From an uncultured Candidatus Puniceispirillum sp. (GTDB lineage Bacteria; Pseudomonadota; Alphaproteobacteria; Puniceispirillales; Puniceispirillaceae): a stretch of DNA of 64,000 nt. Made by a program: the position numbers and the translations under genes. Positions 31,350 to 42,322 of this stretch are shown piece after piece (positions within the stretch are counted from its first letter, which is position 1; each line of letters begins with the position of its first letter). The stretch lies in the NCBI GenBank assembly GCA_905182545.1, contig CAJJBY010000009.1, positions 62,001-126,000 of the forward strand, given 5' to 3'. The notes beneath the pieces are model-generated. The model saw only the letters and a program-made list of their open reading frames with translations, did no database searches and was not told the DNA's origin.

Positions 31350-32750
31350 ATGGCACGCCAATCCAACCGAAAGCCAAGCAAGAAACGGTCGGCAAAATCT
31401 AACCAGATGGCTGGCCGCCTGCCTCGCAATGCGCCGCCAATCGAGGTTACAATCAGCCATATAGGTGGGCGCGGCGACGGCATTGCCAAAGCGCTTTATA
31501 CCCATAATTACAGCGAGGCCGAACATGATGTATTTGTTCCGGCCAGCCTTCCGGGCGAACGCTTGTTAGTTCAGCCGCTTTCCCTGACTCCACAAGGAAT
31601 CAAGGCGCGCATTATCGAGCTATATACGCCGTCACCCGATCGCCATACACCGCGCTGCGATGCTTTTCCGGCATGTGGTGGATGCCGGTTTCAGCATTGG
31701 GATGAAACCAAAATCGGCAGCTGGAAAAGCGCCCTTGTTGCCAATTTCCTCGATCGTGCCAAAATCAAAGCTGGCACGATAAGGCCGCTTTACAGCTCGC
31801 CGCTGAAAAGCCGCCGACGCGCCAACTTCCATCTGAAATGCATTGCTGATGGGGCGATTGTCGGTTTTCGCGAACATATGGGTCAACATATTGTCAGCCC
31901 TGACGGCTGTGCTGTTCTTCACCCAAACCTGTTGGCACTGCAAGAAGCCTTGCAGGATTTTGCCAGCGCCCATCTTCCTGCTGGCTTTGCCGCAGATGCG
32001 CATGCCAACCTTCTTGACCGCAGCACCGGCAATGCAGAAGACAGCAATATCTGTCTCTATATTGAACCAATTTCAGGGGCGCGGCCTTGGAGTCCGGACA
32101 TGCTTGCAAAATTGGGCAATTGGGCAGCAAGCATAAGATTGGCACGGCTATCAGTTACCGATCATGGCAGTCCGATGACGCTTTTCGCCCCTGAAATTCC
32201 TGTGGTTCAATTTGGCAAGATTGGCGTTTCACCTCCTCCGGGTGCTTTTTTACAAGCCACCCGTGATGGCGAAACGATTTTACAAAATGCCATTGCTGAA
32301 ATCGCTGGATCAGCGCGCCAGATTGTCGATCTTTTTGCCGGATGCGGCACGCTTAGCCTGCCGCTGCTAGATAATATTGCCAATCTTCTGGCCGTTGAGC
32401 AAAGCGAGGATGCCCTTGCTGCGTTGAAATTTGGCGTTGACGCCACAGGCATTGGCGGGCAGGTAAAGACCGCCAGCCGCAATTTGTTTGACGCGCCGTT
32501 AATGCCTGATGAGTTGGAAGGTTTTGACATGGCCATTCTTGACCCGCCTCGAAGCGGCGCTGCTGCACAATGCCAGATGCTGGCGCAATCCGGCATTGCA
32601 ACAATCGCGATGGTGTCATGCAATCCGGCAAGCTTTGCGCGGGATGCGGCCATTTTGACAGAAAGCGGGTTTCAGCTTGAATGGGTTCAAGTCATTGATC
32701 AATTCTCATTTAGCAATCATCTTGAGCTGATTGGCGCTTTCCGCCGCTAG
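31350..32750 (+). CDS. Class I SAM-dependent RNA (uracil-5-)methyltransferase, RumA/TrmA family
   Basis: Cys cluster CDAFPACGGCRFQHW, VDLFAGCGTLSLPL, DPPRSGA, VSCNPASFARD. Confidence 0.93.
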   Translation: MARQSNRKPSKKRSAKSNQMAGRLPRNAPPIEVTISHIGGRGDGIAKALYTHNYSEAEHDVFVPASLPGERLLVQPLSLTPQGIKARIIELYTPSPDRHTPRCDAFPACGGCRFQHWDETKIGSWKSALVANFLDRAKIKAGTIRPLYSSPLKSRRRANFHLKCIADGAIVGFREHMGQHIVSPDGCAVLHPNLLALQEALQDFASAHLPAGFAADAHANLLDRSTGNAEDSNICLYIEPISGARPWSPDMLAKLGNWAASIRLARLSVTDHGSPMTLFAPEIPVVQFGKIGVSPPPGAFLQATRDGETILQNAIAEIAGSARQIVDLFAGCGTLSLPLLDNIANLLAVEQSEDALAALKFGVDATGIGGQVKTASRNLFDAPLMPDELEGFDMAILDPPRSGAAAQCQMLAQSGIATIAMVSCNPASFARDAAILTESGFQLEWVQVIDQFSFSNHLELIGAFRR

Positions 32751-32872
32751 CACTGATCACTCGCACCGATCACCGGCACCGTCTCAAATCTTGGCCAAGC
32801 CACACCTTTGCCAAAGTTGATTTTGCCAAAAACGGGTTTGCCAAAATCGGCCTTAAAGCGCATGATATTACG

Positions 32873-33115
32873 ATGATGATCAAGCGATCCATGACCATTC
32901 ACGGACACCGGACAAGCGTGTCATTGGAACAGCCTTTTTGGGACGTGCTGCAGGATATTGCAGCCAGTCGTGGGCAATCAATTGCCAGCCTTGTGCAAAA
33001 TATTGACCGCAAACGTGATGGCGGGCTGTCATCGGCCTTGCGGCTATTCGTTCTGGCCGAATTAAAAAAAGAAACTGCCGCTGTTAAGACAGATATAAAG
33101 CCGCTGGATCACTAG
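32873..33115 (+). CDS. Ribbon-helix-helix domain protein
   Basis: SMTIHGHRTSVSLEQPFWDVLQDIAASRGQSIASLV. Confidence 0.8.
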   Translation: MMIKRSMTIHGHRTSVSLEQPFWDVLQDIAASRGQSIASLVQNIDRKRDGGLSSALRLFVLAELKKETAAVKTDIKPLDH

Positions 33116-33199
33116 CCTTTTTGGGATTATAAGTCGTTTGGGTTGGCATTTTAGTGCCGCAGATAAACGAGTCCTGCGAATAGATAGGAACCATCGCAT

Positions 33200-33922
33200 A
33201 TGCATATCGCAATTCTTTTGGCGGGTCATACCAACAAGGCGATGCCCCAGCGCTTTCATGATTATAATGATATGTTCAGCGATCTTTTTGCCAGCCTTCC
33301 AGTCGGCAAGAATTTCCGATTTACCACATTGGCAGTGGTCGATGACGTGTTTCCAGCGCAAATTGACGATTATGACGGCTATCTTGTTTCCGGTTCCGCC
33401 TATGGTGTTTATGACGATGCGCCATTCATTCTGAAATTAATGGATTTTCTGCGCCAGATCTATGCTGCCAAAAAGCCGCTTGCCGGCGTTTGTTTCGGTC
33501 ATCAGATCATTGCTCATGCGCTTGGCGGCCATGCCCGCAAATGGGATAAAGGCTGGGGTCTTGGCGTCAAGGAACTGGCCTTAACCGACCTTCCAGATTG
33601 GATTGAAACCAGCCGTGACAAAATCAATCTGATTCATGTTCATCAAGATCAGGTGACCAGCCTTCCCGATGGGGCACGGCGCATTGCCAGCGCCAACCAT
33701 TGCGCAAATGCTGCTTTTGTTATCGGGGATGATGTTTTTGCCATTCAGGGTCATCCCGAATTTGACGCTGACTATACCGATGCGCTTTCCAACCTGCTTG
33801 TTGATAGGGCCGGTGCCGATTGCGTCAATGAAAGTCGTCAATCGCTTGCCACACCGCATGATGGCAAATTGGTTGCAAGCTGGATTTTAGCGTTTTTTGC
33901 CAAACATGCGCCAACAGGATAA
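33200..33922 (+). CDS. Type 1 glutamine amidotransferase (GMP synthase-like)
   Basis: GVCFGHQIIAHALGG and IQGHPEF. Confidence 0.9.
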   Translation: MHIAILLAGHTNKAMPQRFHDYNDMFSDLFASLPVGKNFRFTTLAVVDDVFPAQIDDYDGYLVSGSAYGVYDDAPFILKLMDFLRQIYAAKKPLAGVCFGHQIIAHALGGHARKWDKGWGLGVKELALTDLPDWIETSRDKINLIHVHQDQVTSLPDGARRIASANHCANAAFVIGDDVFAIQGHPEFDADYTDALSNLLVDRAGADCVNESRQSLATPHDGKLVASWILAFFAKHAPTG

Positions 33923-33983
33923 TCGCATTTGCGGGTGATCGGCGTAATTTGCTACCTGGCACCAAACCAAAAGGAATAATCGC

Positions 33984-35986
33984 ATGTCACTTGTAATCGG
34001 CCTTGATACTGGCGGCACCTACACTGATGCGGCGCTTCTTGATGTTGATCGCGGCGTTGTTTTAGCAACCGGCAAGGCGCTGACCACACGCGATGATTTG
34101 TCGGTTGGTCTTGGCGGTGCCATTGCCAAAGTTCTTGCCAATTTTGACGGTACGCCAGATGATATCAAGATGGTGTCGCTGTCGACAACGCTTGCCACCA
34201 ACGCTGTTGTTGAGGGTGTTGGCGGACGCGTTGGCTTGTTTTTGATCGGATTTGACGAGGCTGCGCTTGAACGCGCCGATCTGGCGCGCGCCCTTGGACA
34301 GGATCCGGTCTATTTCATCAATGGCGGCCATCGCCCCGATGGCGGCATTCAAGCACCATTAGACATTGCCGCACTCGATGCTGCCGCGCATAAGCTGAAA
34401 TCCGAAGTCTCGGCCTTTGCGGTTGCTGGTCATTTTGCCACGCGAAACCCACTTCATGAGACTGAAACCCGCGATTTGCTTCGTGAAATAACCGGCCTTC
34501 CCATCACCTGCAGCCATGAATTATCTTCATCGCTTGGTGGGCCGCGACGCGCCCTGACCGCGGTGTTGAATGCCCGCCTGATCAATCTTTTGGAACGGCT
34601 AATTACCGCCACGCAAAACATCATGTCACAACAAGGCCTGACTTGCCCGCTGATGGTGGTCAAGGGTGATGGCTCGCTGCTTCAGGCCGATTTTGCCCTG
34701 TCGCGTCCGGTTGAAACCGTTTTGTCGGGCCCAGCCGCCAGCCTTTCCGGCGCGGCGTTTCTGGCTGGTGCAAAATCAGCCTTGATTGCCGATATTGGCG
34801 GCACCACAACCGATATTGCCTTTTTGCATAATGGCACGCCACGCTTGAAAAAAGACGGTGCCTTTGTTGGCGGCTGGCAAACAATGGTCGAGGCCGCCGA
34901 GATACGAACCTACGGACTTGGTGGCGACAGCGAGGTCATGCCAATCTTGCGCGGCAGAACGGGCGGGCTTACCCTTGGCCCAAGACGGGCAACGCCGCTG
35001 TCCTTGCTGGCGCTGCGCTGGCCGACATTAAAGGACCTTCTTTCCCGCCAGCTTGATCTGGCCGTGCCAATGGCCACTGATGCGCGTTTCGTCTTTCCGA
35101 TCATGCCTGATGGCGTTCCACAATGGCTTACGCGTTCGGAAATCAGGCTTGCCAAGAAAGCCATTGCCGTTGGCCCCGCGCCGGTTGCTGAACTGGCGGC
35201 AACGCAATTGGCGCTTGGCGCGGTTGACCGATTGATCAGCCGCGGGCTTCTTGGCCTGTCCAGCTTTACCCCGACCGATGCTGCGCATGTCTCGGGTGCC
35301 TTTACCGAATTTGACGATGAGGCTGCCATGCTTGGCGCAAAATTAATGGCACGCCAGCGCAATGGGGCCGGCATTGCAATTGCGACAACACCGCTAGATC
35401 TTGCCGAACTGGCTCTTGATGAATTGCACCGGCGATCGGCTTTGGCACTGACGGATGCCGCCTTGGCGCATGAAGGCGGCGGCGAAGCGGCAATTTCCAG
35501 CAATCCGCTTCTGGCACAATCATTTCGCAAAACACCGGCAATAACGACCAGCTTGTCTCGGTTGGGGTAAAATTAAATACTGATCTAATTGCGCTTGGCG
35601 CATCAGCCGCCACCCATTACCCTCCAATCGCCAACGCGATGGGGGTTGTGCTGACGGTTCCTAATCATGCCGATGTTGCTGGCGCGGTTGGCGCAGCGGC
35701 CGGATCGGTTCGCCAGCGGGTGATGGTTTCGATTACCCAGCCTGCCGAAACAAAATTCCGCATTCATCTTGCCGATGGCCCAATTGATAAATCCAGCCTT
35801 GATGACGCGCTTGCCACCGCACGGATTGCGGCAAAACAGCTTGCAGAAGCGCGCGCCAAAAGCGCCGGTGCCACCAAAATTGATCTTCATCTTGAAGAAG
35901 ACATAAAGCTGGTGCCATTATCATCGAATAAGGACTTGTTTATCGAGGCGCTTATCTATGCCACCGCCAAAGGCCGCGCAATTTAG
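33984..35986 (+). CDS. Hydantoinase/oxoprolinase (HyuA-like), frameshifted near the C-terminus
   Basis: VIGLDTGGTYTDAAL, SGPAASLSGAAFL, ADIGGTTTDIAFL in 33984-35570; C-terminal LIALGASAATHYPPIANAMGVVLTVPNHADVAGAVGAA in another frame up to 35986. Confidence 0.85.
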
Positions 35987-36054
35987 GCCCCACGCGCGCT
36001 AGAGCAAACGCTGGCGCATCACATCACCACCATCAAGATCAACCGTTGCATATG

Positions 36055-36206
36055 TAGAGCAGTTGGTACCATTCACTGATCGTTGGCTGGCAACTGGCAA
36101 AGGCTACCATATCGTATCCGATGCATGCAGGCCACATCGAGAAGTAGATGAGTTCGCAGGATGGTTGGCGGATGAGTTAGTATTTGAAGCTGCTTCATCT
36201 TCATAA
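36055..36206 (+). pseudogene. C-terminal remnant of a GcvA-type LysR regulator
   Basis: In-frame translation VEQLVPFTDRWLATGKGYHIVSDACRPHREVDEFAGWLADELVFEAASSS* resembles the LysR/GcvA effector-domain C-terminus; no DNA-binding half. Confidence 0.6.
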
Positions 36207-36256
36207 ACGGCTGTGGCCACGCAATCTTCGTGACAGACGATCCAAAATGCAAGGGT

Positions 36257-36333
36257 TGGTGGGCCCGGCAGGACTCGAACCTGCAACAACACGGTTATGA
36301 GCCGTGGGTTCTAACCAATTGAACTACAGGCCC
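36257..36333 (-). tRNA. tRNA with CAT anticodon (probably tRNA-Ile2 with lysidine, or tRNA-Met)
   Basis: GGGCCTGTAGTTCAATTGGTTAGAACCCACGGCTCATAACCGTGTTGTTGCAGGTTCGAGTCCTGCCGGGCCCACCA folds as a cloverleaf, encoded CCA. Confidence 0.93.
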
Positions 36334-36429
36334 CACCCCTTTGGCGGGTCGATGACAAGCGCTAACGCCAGCCCCTTTCCCCGCAACAGATATATTCACG
36401 GCGCGCCCCATCAGGCATGCCGTATAAAC

Positions 36430-38470
36430 CTAGCTTTCGAGAAAGCTACGCAATTTACGCGACCGTGACGGATGCTTTAGCTTGCGAAGCGCCTTGGCCT
36501 CGATTTGCCGGATACGTTCGCGCGTTACGCTAAATTGCTGGCCAACTTCTTCCAACGTGTGATCGGTATTCATGCCAATGCCAAACCGCATGCGCAAGAC
36601 GCGTTCTTCACGCGCTGTCAGGCTGGCCAGAACACGCGTTGTGGTTTCGCGCAAATTGGCATGGATGGCGGCGTCAAGCGGTTGCACAGCATTTTTATCT
36701 TCGATGAAATCACCAAGATGGCTGTCTTCCTCATCACCAATTGGGGTTTCAAGACTGATTGGCTCTTTGGCAATCTTCAAAACCTTACGGACTTTATCAA
36801 TCGGCATAGACAGTTTTTCAGCAAGCTCTTCGGGTGTTGGCTCACGACCAATTTCATGCAGCATCTGGCGCGATGTACGAACCAGCTTGTTGATTGTTTC
36901 GATCATATGAACCGGAATCCGGATCGTGCGCGCCTGATCTGCAATCGAGCGCGTGATGGCCTGTCTAATCCACCATGTTGCATAGGTCGAAAATTTATAG
37001 CCACGCCGATATTCAAATTTATCAACCGCCTTCATCAGGCCGATGTTGCCCTCTTGAATAAGATCGAGAAATTGTAGGCCGCGATTGGTGTATTTCTTGG
37101 CAATCGAAATCACCAGCCGCAAATTGGCTTCGACCATTTCTTTTTTAGCGCGCGCTGCTTCGCGCTGGCCACGCTGGATGGTTTGGATCACTTCACGGAA
37201 TTCAGGAACCGACAGACCAATATCATCAACAACAAGCTTGATTTTGTCGCGCAGTTCGGCAATTTCATCAGCACTATTGGTCAACAGCTTTTTCCAGGCC
37301 TTGTTGTTAAAGCCAGTGCCAGGCCAATCGTCACAAATCTCGCGGCCGTTCCATGCACCAATCATCTGAACGCGGGTTACGCCATTATCGGTGGCAAGGC
37401 GCATCAGGCGGCCTTCAACCTGGGTAACATGCCGGTTCAGGGTAAAGACTTGCTCGCTCAAGGCTTCAATCCGGTTCGGGTTGAAAATCACCCCTTCCAT
37501 CAATTCACACAGCTTGACTTTAATCTCAAAATGCGTGGTTTCGCTTTTTTGGACAAGCGGCTGTTCCTTGGCCATACGGGCAAGGCGACGATCCTGGCTT
37601 TTGACAAAGGCCTTATAGGTTGTGCCAACTTCGTCAAGAAGCGCCATCACATCATCACGAACGGCATCTTCCAGCGCGGCAAGCGATAGGTTCAGATCGT
37701 CATTTTCATCATTATCATTGTGCGAGTCACGGGTTGATGTGTCGGTATCGCTATCCCGACTTTCATCATCCTCATCTTCGTCTTCTTCTTCTTCTTCGTC
37801 TTCAATTTCTTCTTCTTCGTCTTCGAGGTCTATCCTCGAGGTCATTATCAGGAATGTCATCGCCGAGAGGGTTGACGGTGTTCTGGTCGATCAGCGGGTT
37901 ACCGTTAATTTTGGCGTAAGTGGCTTCAAGATCGATAATATCGCGAAGCGGAACAACGCCATCGGCAATCTGGTCACGCCAATGCATCAAGGCGCGAATG
38001 GTCAATGGTGATTCACAAATGCCACCAATCATCATTTCACGGCCAGCTTCGATCCGTTTGGCAATGGCAATTTCGCCCTCGCGCGATAACAGCTCGACAC
38101 TACCCATTTCGCGGAGATACATCCGCACCGGATCATCGGTACCCGATACATCACTATCGGACAGATTGCCTGCGGCGCGGCCTTCTTCGGTTGCCTCGTC
38201 ATCACTGTCGCTTTCAGCGCTATCAATAACTGAAACGCCCATCTCGTTCAAAGATGACATCACATCATCAATCTGTTCGGATGTGTAATCTTCGGCAGGG
38301 AGCGCCGCGTTCAGCTCGTCATGCGTAACAAAACCGCGTTCCTTGCCAAGCTTCATCAAGGTTTTGATGGTTTGCTGAGCTGCGTCGAGGCTGGCCGCTT
38401 CGGCTGCTTCTGGCGTGTTCTGCTCAGGTTCGGCTTGTTTTTTTGCTTTACTGGCCATTTTGTTGCTCAT
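36430..38470 (-). CDS. rpoD: RNA polymerase primary sigma factor RpoD (sigma-70), frameshifted at an acidic repeat tract
   Basis: N-terminal ORF ([12 protein letters not shown]...[30 protein letters not shown]) and C-terminal ORF ([38 protein letters not shown]...[12 protein letters not shown]-like region 4) in different frames overlapping at 37802-37860. Confidence 0.95.
37761..37828. repeat. GAA/GAC (TTC) microsatellite-like tract encoding acidic residues in rpoD
   Basis: catcttcgtcttcttcttcttcttcgtcttcaatttcttcttcttcgtcttcg. Confidence 0.85.
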
Positions 38471-38644
38471 ATTCCTGTCCGGCTGCGCACCCAACCGAAT
38501 GCGCTTGACCCGGTGTTGTTGCATCAAATGTCATTTACCTGCCATTTCGGCAAAGCCTGTGGGCAGAGGCCCGGTATTATCTATTTTTTTGAGGTGCCAG
38601 CCTGCGAAAACAATCCGGACTTACCGCCAACAAGTTGAAGTAAT

Positions 38645-40265
38645 TCACCTAGATGCATCGCGGCTTTGTCGTTTGACAATGTGGCTCGGATCAAATGGCA
38701 GTCTGGCTTTCATGTCATCCCCCGTCACTGCCGCCAATACATCACCCAAATTCAGATCCCTGTAGATGATAGTTTATCGCTGCTGCGTCAAGGTCTGGAT
38801 CGCGGATTACCGCGTCAATAAGTGCTTTTTTCAGGCTTTCGAGTGTTTGATCCCCCGAATCGAGCATCAACAAGGCCTCAAAATTGGCAGAAACCAAGGA
38901 TGGATGCGCCAATAATATTGCCACAACCGCACGATGCCGATTAATCAGCCCTGTTTGCGGCCGAAACGCGCGCCGCGGTGCCACCATTGATGATATGCCA
39001 CGAATTTGATTACGCATTGCGGCGATTCGGCTTTCGATTTCATCACCATAGGCGCTTCGTACCTGATTATTGCCAATGCTGCGAACATGGCCGCGAACCG
39101 CCTGCCAGAATTGCGCCCGCGCCTCGGGCTGGCGAATATCAAATTCGGCCTGTGTCTGTTCCCACAGACTATCAACAAGTGACCGCGCCGTGCCAATCAA
39201 TTTGCGAAACCCCTCAGGCCCGCTTGCCGCAATTAGATCGTCAGGATCCATGCCTTGAGGAAGCGCCGCCAGCCGCACCGATCGTCCGGGCTCGAGAAGC
39301 GGTAAAATCCGTTCAAGGGCGCGCGTTTGCGCCCGTTGTCCGGCAGCATCACCGTCAAAGCACAAAACCGGTTCATCATGCAATTTCCACAACAGCGCAA
39401 TCTGTTCAGGCGTCAAGGCCGTGCCAAGCGGTGCCACTGCCGCAGCAGCGCCGCTGCGATGAATGGCAATCACATCCATATAGCCCTCAGCAACAACAAG
39501 AGGCAGATTCCGGCGAAGCCCTTCACGCGCTTGAACCCATCCATAAAGAACGGCTTTTTTCGAAAAGGTCGGCCCCTCGCCCGAATTCAGATATTTTGGC
39601 TGGGCATCACCAAGCGCCCGCGCGCCAAAGGCAATCACCTTGCCTTGTCTGTTTTCGATCGGAAACATGACGCGGTCGCGAAAATAATCATAAAGACTGC
39701 CATCACGATCCGACTTACGGATCACACCCGCGGCAAGCATATCCTCATCGGAAAAGCCCTTATCCTTTAACGCGGCACGCAGCCCCATTCGCGGCGAATA
39801 GCCAATCCGGTAGGTTTTCACAATCGCCGAATCGAGCCTGCGCTGCTTTAAATAGCGGGTTGCATTGCGGCCACCATCAAGCTGCATTGCGGCTTCGAAA
39901 AACAAGGTTGTCTCTTCCAGAATTTCAAGCGCGGCCTTGCGCTGACGTGATGTGGCCAGATCTTGTGGAACTGTGCTCGGCACGGCCAATCCGGCCATTT
40001 CGGCAAGACGTTCAACTGCTTCCATAAATTCCAAACCATCCATTTCACGAAGAAACGAAATCGCATCTCCATGAACACCACATCCAAAACAATGGTAAAA
40101 CCCATCATCATCAACAACGGAAAAAGACGGGGTTTTTTCGGCATGAAACGGACATAGACCGCTGTGACGGCGGCCTTTGCGGATCAGCTTTACCCGCCGC
40201 CCAACAACATCGGAAAGCGGCACGCGTTGGCGAAGATCTTCGATAAATTCGGGCGGCACCGCCAT
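38645..40265 (-). CDS. dnaG: DNA primase DnaG, C-terminus probably frameshifted
   Basis: CPFHAEKTPSF zinc finger, GYMDVIAIHRSG, FDGDAAGQRA TOPRIM; called ORF stops at 38742 (LQGSEFG) while another frame continues YRDLNLGDVLAAVTGDDMKARLPFDPS. Confidence 0.9.
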
Positions 40266-40475
40266 AATTTAAAGCTCCGCTTGGCTGGTCAGCTAAAAGA
40301 GGTTTCAGTGATGGGGTCACTGTTGGCCAGCAACCATATTTATCGATATCATAAACTGAGGCGTCAAAACCACCAAATTTGGCAAGGTCGATCAACTTGG
40401 CATCAGGCGGGCAGGATCAGAACGTCTTAAAACCGCGATAAATAACGAACTTGTTAGGTACAGTGAAAAGGCTGA

Positions 40476-40937
40476 TCAGCTTTTTCCCATCAGGGCTGTC
40501 TTGACCGCCTGACTGGCAGCCGAAAAATCCATCTGGCCAGCGTAATTGCTTTTCAAAAAGCCCATCACCTGCCCCATATCCTTGACCGATGCTGCGCTTG
40601 TTTGTTCGATGGCAACGGCAATTGCCGACTTCATTTCGTCATCACTTAGCTGGGCTGGCAAAAATCCTTTGATGATGGTAATTTCGGCTTCTTCAGCGTC
40701 GGCCAGTTCGGGGCGCCCACCATCATTATACATTTTTGCTGATTCGGTGCGTTGCTTGATCATCGTCTGTAACAGGCCAAGGATATCATCATCGCTGATG
40801 CCATCAGGATTGCCATTGCCTCTTGCAGCGATGTCACGATCTTTCAGGGCAGCCATAATAAGCCGCATTGTGCCTAAAGCTGCCTGATCCTTATCCTTTA
40901 ATGCCTGCTTCATTGCTGCTGCAATATTTTCGCGCAT
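40476..40937 (-). CDS. GatB/YqeY domain protein
   Basis: ALKDKDQAALGTMRLIMAALKDRDIAARG, IIKGFLPAQLSDDE, MGQVMGFLK. Confidence 0.94.
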   Translation of the reverse strand: MRENIAAAMKQALKDKDQAALGTMRLIMAALKDRDIAARGNGNPDGISDDDILGLLQTMIKQRTESAKMYNDGGRPELADAEEAEITIIKGFLPAQLSDDEMKSAIAVAIEQTSAASVKDMGQVMGFLKSNYAGQMDFSAASQAVKTALMGKS

Positions 40938-41125
40938 GAGAATGTAATCCTTTATGAAACCAATGAGGTGTCGCTCCAACTAAACGACGCGCTTTTACGT
41001 GACTAAAGCAAATGCTGCAAGCCCTCCTGCTTTGGCTTGACCAATTGCGTCTGCTCGGGTATCACAACATCCGTTTGGTAACATCGGTTTGCTAACGGGT
41101 TTCTTGTAGCAGGATATAGGATCAA

Positions 41126-42319
41126 ATGGGGCAGAAAATCAAGTCTGGCCAGTATTTTGCTGCGCTTCGCTCCAATCAGTACAATCCGACAGCAGCCCTC
41201 GTTCTTGAAGATGGATCTGTCTTCACCGGCTATGGATTCGGTGCCGCCATCACCAATGTTGGCGAAATATGTTTCAACACATCAATGACTGGCTATCAGG
41301 AAATCCTGACCGACCCTTCCTATGCTGGACAGATCATCACTTTCACCTTTCCGCATATTGGCAATGTTGGCGCCAATAATCAGGATTTCGAGACCATAAA
41401 ACCGGCCGCCTTGGGATTGATCGTTCGTCAAGCGGTCACCAATCCGGCAAGCTGGCGGGCAACAAGTGATCTTGATAGCTGGCTGAAAACGCATAATCTG
41501 CCCGGGATTAGCGGCATTGACACGCGCGCGCTGACCCGCCGCATTCGCGATCTTGGCGCACCGCGCGGCGCTTTGTGTCATGCGCCTGATGGCAATATTG
41601 ACATTGACGCGCTTAAGGCACAGGCCGCCGCATGGCCTGGTCTGAAAAACATGGATCTTGCGATTGATGTCACTTGTGACAATCCCCACGATTGGCATCA
41701 GGGAAGCTGGCAGATGGACAAATCAATCCACCTTGAAACGCCGTCCAAATATAAAGTCGTGGCCATGGATTTTGGCTGCAAACACAATATTCTGCGCAGT
41801 CTTGAAGATGCTGGCTGCGCGGTTCACGTTGTGCCAGCGAATGCCACAGCTGACGAAATCATGGCCTTGCAGCCAGACGGCGTATTTTTATCAAATGGTC
41901 CCGGTGATCCGGCTGCAACCGCCGCTTATGCTGGCCCGCAGATTGCTAAGCTGATTGATCAAAATATGCCGGTATTTGGCATTTGTATCGGTCATCAGCT
42001 TATGGCCTGGGCGCTTGGTGCCAAAACCCACAAAATGGACCGCGGTCATCGCGGCGCCAATCATCCGGTCAAAGACCTTGCCACTGGCAAGATCGAGATC
42101 ACCAGCCAGAATCATGGTTTTGTGGTCGATCCGAACAGCCTGCCTGCCACATTGGAAGTGTCGCATATTTCGCTTTTCGATCAATCGATCGAAGGGCTGC
42201 GTCACACCAGCAAACCTGCCTTTTGTGTTCAATATCACCCCGAATCATCACCTGGACCACATGATTCGCGGTATCTGTTTGAACGATTTACCGACCTGAT
42301 GGAAAAAACGAGAGCTTAA
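41126..42319 (+). CDS. carA: Carbamoyl-phosphate synthase small subunit
   Basis: GEICFNTSMTGYQEILTDPSYAGQIITFT, FGICIGHQLMAWALG. Confidence 0.97.
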   Translation: MGQKIKSGQYFAALRSNQYNPTAALVLEDGSVFTGYGFGAAITNVGEICFNTSMTGYQEILTDPSYAGQIITFTFPHIGNVGANNQDFETIKPAALGLIVRQAVTNPASWRATSDLDSWLKTHNLPGISGIDTRALTRRIRDLGAPRGALCHAPDGNIDIDALKAQAAAWPGLKNMDLAIDVTCDNPHDWHQGSWQMDKSIHLETPSKYKVVAMDFGCKHNILRSLEDAGCAVHVVPANATADEIMALQPDGVFLSNGPGDPAATAAYAGPQIAKLIDQNMPVFGICIGHQLMAWALGAKTHKMDRGHRGANHPVKDLATGKIEITSQNHGFVVDPNSLPATLEVSHISLFDQSIEGLRHTSKPAFCVQYHPESSPGPHDSRYLFERFTDLMEKTRA

Positions 42320-42322
42320 GAT

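Noticed and set aside
32873-33115. Ribbon-helix-helix protein as an antitoxin
   Set aside because: No adjacent toxin-like gene; RHH domain proteins of this type are common stand-alone genes in alphaproteobacteria
36430-36448. TAGCTTTC-GA-GAAAGCTA at the rpoD stop codon as a terminator
   Set aside because: Two-base loop and no T run; overlaps the coding end
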